NCBI GenBank assembly: GCA_035649275.1
Contig: DASRJW010000045.1
Coordinates: 1 to 27,296 of the forward strand
From: Candidatus Krumholzibacteriia bacterium
GTDB taxonomy: Bacteria; Krumholzibacteriota; Krumholzibacteriia; G020349025
DNA: 27,296 nt
Reading direction: 5' to 3'
The stretch's first letter is position 1, and every line of letters begins with the position of its first letter. The notes under the pieces were generated by a model. The model had not been told where the DNA came from and searched no databases. It saw nothing but the letters and a program-made list of their open reading frames with translations. A program made the translations under genes and the position numbers. Of this stretch, positions 1 to 7,400 are shown one piece after another.

Positions 1-106
1 CTCAGACAACGCCGGGCGGAAGCAGCCCCTCAGCTTTGGCCGATCACTCGACCGCCCGCGTAACTCGCCCGTGAGGGTGCGTGCGCCTCCCTCGAAGGAG
101 TTCCGC

Positions 107-1174
107 ATGAGGATCACGCGCGTCGAAGCCTGGCCGGTGACGATGCGGCTCTCCGAGCCCTACGCCATCGCTTACGAGAGCATCGAGTCCACGACCAACG
201 TCTTCGTTCGCCTCGAGACCGACGGGCCGCACGTGGGCTACGGCTGCGCGGCACCCGATCTGCCCATCACCGGTGAGAGCGCGGAGAGCGTCCTTCACGC
301 CATCCATGAACAAGCGGCGCCACTGCTCGTCGGTGCCGATCCGACGCGCGTGGGCCTGCAGCACCACCGCCTGCGCCCAGCGCTGCGCCCGCAGCCCGCG
401 GCTTTCGCCGCTCTCGACATGGCGTTGCACGATCTCCTGGGCAAGGAATGCGGCTTGCCGCTCTGGCGCTTGCTCGGTGGCTACCGCGAGTGCATCGAGA
501 CGAACGTCACCATCGGCATCCTCTCCGAGGCGGACACCGTGGCCCGGGCACGCGACTGGGTGGCTCGCGGCTTCCGCTGTCTCAAGCTCAAAGGCGGGCG
601 TGACATGGAAGACGACGTCAGTCGCGTGCTGCGGGTCCGCGAAGCCGTCGGCCAGAAGGTCGAACTACGCTTCGACGCCAACCAGGGCTACACGGTGGAA
701 CAGGCGCGGCAGTTCGTGACCCGCTCGCGCCAGGCCAAGCTCGTCATCCTCGAACAGCCCACGCCGAAAGGGGAACCGGCGCTCCTCGGCGAGGTGGCCC
801 GCGACGTCCCCATTGCAGTCATGGCCGACGAGAGCCTGATGGGCCTGCGCGACGCCTTCCGCCTCGCCAAGAAGGACGTCGCCGACATGGTGAACGTCAA
901 GCTGATGAAGGTCGGCGGCATCTTCGAGGCGCTGCAGATCAACGCTGTCGCCCGCGCCGCCGGCTACGAGGTCATGGTGGGTTGCATGGACGAAGCGGCG
1001 CTCGCCATCGCCGCGGGCCTCCACTTTGCCCTCTCGCGCGCCAACGTCGCCTACGCCGACCTCGACGGCCACCTCGGCCTGCAAGGTGATCCTTCCGACG
1101 GTGCCGTCATCCTCCGCGAAGGCATCCTCTACCCCAAGGATGCCCCCGGCCTCGGCTTCGACTTGCCTGCCTGA
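107..1174 (+). CDS. Dipeptide epimerase-like enzyme, enolase superfamily
   Basis: A 355-residue protein of the mandelate racemase/muconate lactonizing branch of the enolase superfamily, most like L-Ala-D/L-Glu-type dipeptide epimerases. These cytosolic Mg-dependent enzymes move a proton at the alpha carbon of a dipeptide, often in murein peptide recycling. Visible residues: the KxK acid/base motif in LKLKGG (about residues 160-165), the metal ligands in RFDAN (about 190), LEQP (about 216) and ADES (about 241), the second catalytic lysine in VKLMKVGG (about 264-270), and the C-terminal DLDG (about 319), which dipeptide epimerases use to hold the substrate ammonium group. I start at ATG 107 because AAGGAG lies at 95-100; the frame is open to a GTG at 71 but without a comparable site. 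The family is secure. The dipeptide specificity is inferred, and other MLE-type activities remain possible. Confidence 0.88.
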   Translation: MRITRVEAWPVTMRLSEPYAIAYESIESTTNVFVRLETDGPHVGYGCAAPDLPITGESAESVLHAIHEQAAPLLVGADPTRVGLQHHRLRPALRPQPAAFAALDMALHDLLGKECGLPLWRLLGGYRECIETNVTIGILSEADTVARARDWVARGFRCLKLKGGRDMEDDVSRVLRVREAVGQKVELRFDANQGYTVEQARQFVTRSRQAKLVILEQPTPKGEPALLGEVARDVPIAVMADESLMGLRDAFRLAKKDVADMVNVKLMKVGGIFEALQINAVARAAGYEVMVGCMDEAALAIAAGLHFALSRANVAYADLDGHLGLQGDPSDGAVILREGILYPKDAPGLGFDLPA

Positions 1175-1279
1175 TCGAACCGACACCACCGTGATCACCG
1201 GCCCGGACCATGTGGACGCACGCTGACGACGCGTCCCAGCTCTACGTTGAATCAGGCGGGGTTCGTTTTTGCACAATTG

Positions 1280-1294
1280 GTACAAAGTTTGTAC
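1280..1294. promoter_or_regulatory. Perfect 7-1-7 palindrome, candidate operator
   Basis: GTACAAAGTTTGTAC is a perfect inverted repeat with a one-base centre, in an AT-richer patch about 125 bp before the small membrane-protein gene at 1419. It looks like a dimeric regulator site. On the plus strand the same bases (1278-1293) read TGGTACA-N4-TTGTA, a partial sigma54 -24/-12 match with GT in place of the usual GC at -12, so it could also be a weak promoter. The half-sites GTACA and TGTAC recur as inverted pairs at 12071-12086 and 14814-14837. Binding is not shown by sequence alone. Confidence 0.45.
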
Positions 1295-1418
1295 GGCGCT
1301 GGGACACCCCCCCGGCGTCGGCTGCGTATCTTGCCTGTGTAGACAGTGAACGCAACGGCAAAGGATCCCGGCGTCCCGACCTGCTCCGAGCTTGGACGCC
1401 ATGCACAGGAGAGCTCCA

Positions 1419-1667
1419 ATGAACACACACAGAATCCTCACCCCGGAGAGGGCAGCTTCCACAGAGGGCACTCGCGTCCAGCTTCGCGTCATCCACCCTG
1501 ACCCTCAATCGGCCCGGCGTCACCGCAGCGAAGGGGACTGGTTTCTTGCTCTGATGTACGCGTGCCTGGCGTTGTTCGTCGTCGCACTCGTGATGTACGT
1601 CGTCAACCCCGCGGTGACGACAGTCACGGGCGCTCCTGCCGAAGCATGGAGCTCACTGAGACCCTAG
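1419..1667 (+). CDS. Small single-pass membrane protein, unknown function
   Basis: An 82-residue protein with no family I recognise. The first half is polar and basic (MNTHRILTPERAAS near the start). One hydrophobic segment follows at about residues 47-66 (LALMYACLALFVVALVMYVV), then a short Ala/Thr/Pro-rich tail. The positive N-terminal half suggests N-in, C-out insertion in the inner membrane. The start is set by AGGAG at 1407-1411, seven bases before ATG 1419; an in-frame ATG at 1401 lacks this spacing. It stands alone, behind the palindrome at 1280-1294 and before the large hairpin at 1706-1776, which fits a monocistronic regulated gene. Its reality rests on the ribosome binding site, the membrane segment and these flanking signals, not on homology. 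Confidence 0.6.
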   Translation: MNTHRILTPERAASTEGTRVQLRVIHPDPQSARRHRSEGDWFLALMYACLALFVVALVMYVVNPAVTTVTGAPAEAWSSLRP

Positions 1668-1705
1668 GCGCTCTACTTCACCAGCCGATTGTTAGAGCAG
1701 ACGTC

Positions 1706-1776
1706 AGCGGGCGGTGGAGACCTCCGGGCCGGAGGGGGAGGAAATCCCGCTCCCGGACCGGGGGTCTCCACGCCGC
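1706..1776. terminator. Long imperfect hairpin between convergent genes
   Basis: The left arm AGCGGGCGGTGGAGACC (1706-1722) pairs with GGTCTCCACGCCGCT (1762-1776). Pairing continues inwards with mismatches and wobbles through the CCGG-rich stretches, giving a stem of about 25 pairs around an A-rich apex near GAGGAAATC. It lies between the stops of the small membrane-protein gene and the VOC gene, so a two-way terminator is the simplest reading. No T-run follows on either strand, so a Rho-assisted end, an RNA-stabilising structure or a mobile palindromic repeat are alternatives. Confidence 0.5.
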
Positions 1777-1831
1777 TGATGGGTGGGACGAGTGACGCGA
1801 CCAGGGTGCGCGCTGTTCGGGGCCCAGAACC

Positions 1832-2275
1832 TCACTTGCCCTTCATCAGTTCATCGTAACGCCGCTGCATCTCGCTCGGTGAGACTTCCTCGATGTTGTG
1901 CCCGATGTTCCACCGATGGCCGAACGGGTCCCGCACGACCCCGCCACGCTCGCCGTAGAACTCGTCCTGCGGCGGCCTCTCGACCTCGGCCCCGGCCTTG
2001 GCGGCGCGTTGGATGAACTCGTCGGCGTTGTCGACATGCAGGTGCATCGTGACCGTGGTCTCCCCGGCCGCCTGTGGCCCTCGGATGCCGCACTCGGGGT
2101 ACTCGTCTGACAGCATGAGCGTCATGCCGCCGAAGTCCAGCTCGGCGTGGCCGATGCGGCCGCTCGGCTCGGTGAGGCGGAACTTCTCTTGGGCGCCGAA
2201 GGCCCGGTTGTAGAAGTCGATGGCCTGCGCTGCGTTCCGGACGTGGAGGTACGGGAACATCTCTTTGATCTTCAT
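1832..2275 (-). CDS. VOC-family protein, PhnB/glyoxalase-like
   Basis: A 147-residue protein of the vicinal oxygen chelate fold, covering the usual length of single PhnB-like proteins. The N-terminal MFPYLHVRNAAQAIDFYNRA is the typical first beta-alpha unit. The second half carries the signature DEFYGERGGVVRDPFGHRW followed by NIGHNIEEVSPSEM, the common ending of the 'glyoxalase/bleomycin resistance-like' group. Members bind a metal or small ligand in a cupped sheet; many have no proven reaction, so I assign none. AAGGAG just upstream of ATG 2275 on the minus strand supports the start. It follows the AraC-type gene on the same strand at a distance of 179 bp, so it may be that regulator's target or simply its neighbour. 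Confidence 0.88.
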   Translation of the reverse strand: MKIKEMFPYLHVRNAAQAIDFYNRAFGAQEKFRLTEPSGRIGHAELDFGGMTLMLSDEYPECGIRGPQAAGETTVTMHLHVDNADEFIQRAAKAGAEVERPPQDEFYGERGGVVRDPFGHRWNIGHNIEEVSPSEMQRRYDELMKGK

Positions 2276-2394
2276 CGGTCGCTCCTTTGTGCGTGAACCA
2301 CCATAGGCCAGTTTGAGGCGGGGGGAGCCTCCGGTCTTGAACGAAATTGACCTCTCCCCCTGTCCGAAAGTCGCACCGCAGAGCCGGACCGGGA

Positions 2395-2483
2395 GATCCG
2401 GGCCTCTAGTCCTTTGCTCATCCGGGCCTCAGGTGTTGTCGTGGGATCCGTACCTCAGAGCCTGGCGCTGGGATCCCTGCCTG
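2395..2483. repeat. Four degenerate GATCCG-CCTC direct repeats
   Basis: Four related 12-base units occur at 2395 (GATCCGGGCCTC), 2419 (CATCCGGGCCTC), 2445 (GATCCGTACCTC) and 2472 (GATCCCTGCCTG), spaced 24, 26 and 27 bp apart. They straddle the 3' end of the AraC-type gene (stop at 2455-2457) and the gap before the VOC gene. The spacing is close to multiples of a helical turn. They may be decayed tandem duplication or weak regulator sites. Confidence 0.35.
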
Positions 2484-3345
2484 GGGCGTCCTGGCCGCCG
2501 CTCGAGGGGCGAACGGGGACGTGGTGCGTGTGTCTCGGCGCAAGCGCGCGGAACTCGCCGGGAGTGACGCCGGCGAACTCCCGGAACTCCCGGGTGAAGT
2601 GCGGCTGGTCGCTGTATCCAGCGTCCAGGGCGACGTCGACCCACGCGGCCTGCGGGTCGGTGTCCATCCGCCGCATGATGCGCTGGAAACGGAGCAAGCG
2701 CGTGTAGAGCTTCGGCGTGACCCCCATAGCGCTCCGGAACAACTCGATGAACCGACGGTGGCTCCATCCACCTTCACGGACCACGTCGTGCACGCTGGCG
2801 GTCGTCGTGAAGCGCTCGAGGGCATGCGCCACGGCGGGGTGGAGGGCCCGCACCTTGGGAAGTCGCGCCGCGAGAAACGACTCGAGGATTTCGAGCTGCT
2901 GCTCCGGGCTCGCCTCCTGCAGTCGTTCGCGCATCTCGGCAGCCACCGGACCCCAGAGATCGTCCAGAGGCGTGTGACGCCCGGCGAGCTCTTCGGCGGG
3001 GACGCCGAACAAGAGCACGGAAGCGCTGGGGTGTAGCTGCGCCCCGACCGAGCCGACGGGCTCGGAGACGTCCCGCACGTAGAACGAGGCGCGTACACCG
3101 CCGACGATGGCGTGGCTGATCGTCTGCCCCGTAGGGTCATCGATGCTTTGGAAGAGCCGGAGCGGGTGATCCGTGAGACGGAAGACGAGGTGCATCTCCC
3201 CCGTCGGCAGCACGCGCTCGCGGGCGACACCGGCCGGCCGCAGCGAGGCCGTCGGCCCCACCGCCCACAGCGTCTGCACGAACGGGCGCAGGGACGGTCG
3301 CGGTGGACGCGTCAACACCCTGGGTGTGACCTGGTGCTTACGCAT
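2455..3345 (-). CDS. AraC-family transcriptional regulator
   Basis: A 296-residue regulator. The N-terminal part (RPSLRPFVQTLW near residue 20, then VLPTGEMHLVFRL) matches the DUF6597-type sensory domain found in many AraC proteins annotated near VOC or isomerase genes. The C-terminal 100 residues hold the double helix-turn-helix: the first around VHDVVREGGWSHRRFIELF, the second in VDVALDAGYSDQPHFTREF, followed by the classic FAGVTPGEFR. A basic tail of about 25 residues follows. I start at ATG 3345, where a GAGGG lies five bases upstream and the conserved domain begins soon after. The frame is open upstream to 3459, but those 38 extra residues look non-conserved. It is divergent from the exporter at 3489 and co-directional with the VOC gene, either of which could be its target. 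No ligand can be named. Confidence 0.87.
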   Translation of the reverse strand: MRKHQVTPRVLTRPPRPSLRPFVQTLWAVGPTASLRPAGVARERVLPTGEMHLVFRLTDHPLRLFQSIDDPTGQTISHAIVGGVRASFYVRDVSEPVGSVGAQLHPSASVLLFGVPAEELAGRHTPLDDLWGPVAAEMRERLQEASPEQQLEILESFLAARLPKVRALHPAVAHALERFTTTASVHDVVREGGWSHRRFIELFRSAMGVTPKLYTRLLRFQRIMRRMDTDPQAAWVDVALDAGYSDQPHFTREFREFAGVTPGEFRALAPRHTHHVPVRPSSGGQDAPGRDPSARL

Positions 3346-3488
3346 GAGAGCCCTCGATCGGCCGCCTTGAGTGCACGCCCCGTAGCGCCAGGCCTTGTGG
3401 GGCGGGCTGTCGTGACTTGGCACCCGATGGAACCATAGTATCGCTTTCGCCTTTCGCATGGCGACTCCTTGTCGGGACAGGGGAATGC

Positions 3489-4415
3489 ATGAACGCCCGC
3501 CTGACGGCCATCGCCCAAGCTTCCGCCGTGCTCATCGCCGGCTCCGTCGCCAGCGTGCTGGCGAAGCTCGCCCTGCGCGACGTCCCCGCCTTCACCTTCG
3601 TCTGGCTGCAGATCGCCATCGGTGGCAACCTGCTGACGCTCTACACCTTTGCCTGGCGCCGGGAACGCATCCCGAAGCGTCTCGGCCGGGAGGTGTGGGC
3701 CTACATCCTCTGGATCGGGATCGGCAACTTCATGATCGTCCGGGTGCTGTTCATGCTCGCGCTGAGCAAGCTGCCCGCGACGACGCTCACCTACCTGGTC
3801 AACTTCGTGGGCATCGTGACCATGTTGATGAGCATCGTGATCCTGTGGGAGAAGCCATCCGCAGTTCAGCTGCTCGGTGCGCTCGTCGCCATTCTCGGTC
3901 TGAGAGTGTTCTTCCGCGAGATCCCTCCGCCTGCCGAGATGATCGGTGTGGTGTACGTGGCCGTCGGGGTGCTGGCGCTGGCCTCGACCAACAACATTGC
4001 CCGCAAGCTGGCCCTCGTCACCGAGAATGGTCTCTCCAACAGCGTCGTCTCCACGGTCGCCCTGTGGATCGGCGGCCTTCCGGTGGTTCTCGTCGGTCTC
4101 CTCACGGATTGGCCGCCAACTGTTTCCAGCGGGAGACACTGGGGCATCATCGCTCTGAACGGAGTGGTTTCGATCACCATCGGTCTCACCGTGTGGAACT
4201 ACGTCTTGCGCACCCTCCGTTCCTACGAGGCCAGCATCCTCGGCACCTCGACGGTGTTCTACACCGCCTTCTTCGCCGCCCCCATCCTCGGTGAACGCCT
4301 CGCCTTGCATCAGATCGGAGGCATCGTGGCGATGCTGGCCGGTGTCGCGTTGGTGCAGCTGCGCCCGGGCCTCCGAGCTGGTGCATGGGGGCGGCGGGAT
4401 CGGCCGCCAGACTAA
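3489..4415 (+). CDS. DMT-superfamily (EamA) transporter
   Basis: A 308-residue integral membrane protein with about ten hydrophobic helices arranged as two EamA repeats, the hallmark of the drug/metabolite transporter superfamily. The first repeat includes LAKLALRDVPAFTFVWLQ and ALSKLPATTLTYLVNF; the second includes NNIARKLALV and the family-typical ending SYEASILGTSTVFYTAFFAAPILGE (written here only as a position, about residues 255-280). Members export amino acids, metabolites or toxins by proton exchange, and the substrate cannot be read from sequence. ATG 3489 follows AGGGGAA at a good distance; the frame extends to 3417 without a site. The gene is convergent with the large synthetase at 4412 and overlaps its stop, so it could export that product, but this is only suggested by position. 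Confidence 0.87.
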   Translation: MNARLTAIAQASAVLIAGSVASVLAKLALRDVPAFTFVWLQIAIGGNLLTLYTFAWRRERIPKRLGREVWAYILWIGIGNFMIVRVLFMLALSKLPATTLTYLVNFVGIVTMLMSIVILWEKPSAVQLLGALVAILGLRVFFREIPPPAEMIGVVYVAVGVLALASTNNIARKLALVTENGLSNSVVSTVALWIGGLPVVLVGLLTDWPPTVSSGRHWGIIALNGVVSITIGLTVWNYVLRTLRSYEASILGTSTVFYTAFFAAPILGERLALHQIGGIVAMLAGVALVQLRPGLRAGAWGRRDRPPD

Positions 4416-7400
4416 GTCGCCGCCGGACCCGCGAGAGCGTGGTCGAGCCGCATGGCGAGATCGCCGACGAACGGCGGCCGTAGAAGCGACTCGTGGTCTC
4501 CCGCCACGAGGATCACTTCGGTCCCCTTTTCTGCGAGCCCGCGCCAGCGCAGGCGCGGGTCCCGCCGAGGGTCGCGCCCGAGGAAGGAATCCCGCGCCAG
4601 GAACAATGTGAGCCGGCCCGGATACGGCCGCGGACGATAGCGGCGGGCCATGTCTTCGATGGACGCGACCGCCCGGCGCGCGCGGCGGCGAGTCTCCCTG
4701 GCGCCGCGGTGGCCTTTCACTTTCCCGACCAAGTATCCGAGCTTGCCCGCCAGAGAGCGGTGAGACAGCTCGCGCCAGTGACGCTCGAGCCGGAGGCCTA
4801 GAGGGGCGACGACATGCGTCGGCGAGGACTCGACCACGATCGTATCGATCATCGCGAGGAGCTCGACTTCCACGCCTGCGTCGCACAGTTGCTGGGCGAC
4901 CTCGAAGGCGATGATTCCGCCGAGGCAATGCCCGCCGAGGCGATACGGCCCTAGCGGTTGTACGTTGCGGATTTCGCTCACGAAATGCGCCGCCACCTCT
5001 TCGACAGAGATCGTGGCGGGGCACGATGCGCGGCCGTCGAGCACCGCGGCCTGAACGCCGTACAGCGGTTGCTCTGCGTCCATGGCGGTTGCCAAGTCGC
5101 GAAAAACCATGGTGTCGTCCTGCCCCCCTGGCAAACAGAAAAAGGGCAGGCGACGTCCCTCGGCGTGCAACGGAATGACCCTGTAGGGCGGCGGCGGCTC
5201 TCGCTCGATCATGGCGGCCAGCTGCTCGACCGTGGGAGCGCGGAAGAGCGCCGCCGTGGGCAGGTGAATCCCGAAGACGGCCTCGATCTCCGCCACGATG
5301 CGCACGGCAAGAAGCGAGTCGCCGCCGCACTCGAAGAAACTGTCCTGCATGCCGATGGGGGAGTGTTCGAGCACCTCCTCCCAGATCTGGATCAGCTTGC
5401 GCTCTTTCTCCGTCCGCGGCGCGGCCACGACCGCAGGGACGATCCTGGCCGTCGTCGATACCTCCGTGGAAATTGGCGCTGGTGCGCTGGTGTCCTGCTT
5501 GGATTCCGGGACGGCAGCAGGGGACTCTAGACGCTGGTGTACGCGTGGGTTTCTCGCATCCAGACCGATGAAGAGGTGTGGATGCTCCGACCGCAACGCC
5601 GCCCAGAGCGTCGACAAACCTTCTGCGGGCGAGAGCGGCAAGTACCCTTGGGCCCGAAGCGCCGCGTCGTACACATCATCTCGATTCATTCCGGTGCTCG
5701 TCCAGGAACTCCACAGGAGACAGTGTGCGCGCATTCCCAACGACTGTTGCTGGTGTGCGAGTCCGATCAGGAAGGCATTGGCGGCGGCATAGGCGCCATG
5801 GAGCGCACCCCCGGTATCCCCGAGCATGGAGGAGAAGCTCACGAACAGCGCCCCAACCCGCTCCCGGAGGAGCCGATGCAGCACCCATGCCCCGAGCACC
5901 TTGGCGCGGAGCACGCGCGCCAGCGTCGTCGTCGTTTCGTCGGCGAGCGCACGTGACTCGTAGAGTCCGGCGAGATGGAAGACCCCGTCGGGCATCTTGC
6001 CCCAACGGTGCACAGCCTCCTGCAGCGCAGAGTCCACGGCTTCCGCATCCGCGATATCGGCAGAGTGGTAGACGATCTCGCCGCCCAGTCCCTGCAAATC
6101 ACGCAGCGTCGCCTCGACCTCGATCGCCTTCCTTCGCCCGATGACGAGGAGCCTGGCCCGATGGCGACTGAGCAACTCGCGGACGAGAGCAGCGCCGATG
6201 CCACCCAGGCCACCGCTCACGATGTAGAAGCCGCCGGTGACGATGGGTGTGGATGCGGCGGGGACGCCTGCTGCATTTTCGGCTGGCGGGATCTCGGCAG
6301 CGTGCTTCGGTGTCACCTCAGCGGTGAGGTCCGGCGGTATCTCGGTGCTGACGAGCTGCGTCCGCCAGCGGCGGCCGTGACGGTAGGCGATCTCGGTGCT
6401 CACCGCGGCGGCAGCGAGCTCACGAACCAGGTCGTCCAGCTCTCCTGTTTTTTGCGCTCCCGCCAGATCGCAGTGGACGACGACGAGACCTGGGATTTCA
6501 CGCGGGAAGGTCTTCAGCAGGCCGGGCAAGGCGGCCTTCTCACAGGCCACGCCCTCGCCGGGCTGCACCTCGAAGGCGCCATTCGACACGACCCAGAGGT
6601 TGCGAAGCGACTCTGTCCTCATGCTTCGAGCCAGCGCCTGCGCGAGGTGCAGCACGCTGTGCAGGCCGAGGGCTTGTTGCTTCTCGAGCTCGGTCGCGGT
6701 GAGCAAGGGCCTGTCGGCTGCATGAGTCCAGAGGTGCACAAAGCGGCGCGGTGACAGCCCCTCCTTTTCAAGGCTCGAGAGCAGGAGACCGTAGTCGCTC
6801 GGAGCATGGGGATCGACGACGTATTGCCCTGGCCTGCTTCGCAAGAACTTCTTTCCTGGCACGACGACAGTGACGTCGTGACCCTCTTCTGCGAGCCGTC
6901 GGGCCAGCGATTCTCCCAGACCCAATTCGTCGGCGAACACCAGCCACGGGCCCTTGGGAAGAAGCGCTTGCGCGAGTCGAGGAACTTCGCGCCAGACTCG
7001 CCGATGGAACCCTCCCGGCAGCGCTGCGGTGTCTCGAAACTCGCCCGCTTCGAAGCGTCGCCGCAGCTCGGAGCGGCGGATCTTGCCGATCGCGGTCTTG
7101 GGGATCTGCTGGCGCGGGAGCAGGACGAGATGCTCGGCGGGGATCCCGATATCGCGGAGCAGTGTCGCACGGATGCGTTCCGCCAGCTCTCGCCGTGCCT
7201 CGGCCTCCGTCAGCGGCGTGCTGTAGAAGATCACGAGCTTGTCAGTCTGCTCGGCAGGAGCCCGGGTCGCACAAGCGGCGGTGAACGAGGTTTCCACGCC
7301 TGCCACTTCTTCGACCGCAGCCTCGATGCGGTGACAGGAATAGTTCACACCGTGGACGATGACGATGTCCTTCTCGCGGCCCGTGAGAGTGAGCTGCCCT

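Noticed and set aside
1278-1294. Resemblance of the palindrome to a phage-lambda att core
   Set aside because: Only a short TTTGTAC-like string is shared; no integrase, flanking arms or element boundary is present.
2315-2331. GAGGC-GCCTC hairpin before the VOC gene as a terminator
   Set aside because: The stem is only 5 bp and is followed by no T-run on the strand of transcription.
3312-5330. A 672-residue open frame on the minus strand
   Set aside because: It crosses the AraC start, runs opposite the exporter and shares the strand of the thioesterase in another frame. Composition is Arg/Gly/His-rich with no motif, as expected of GC-rich shadow frames.
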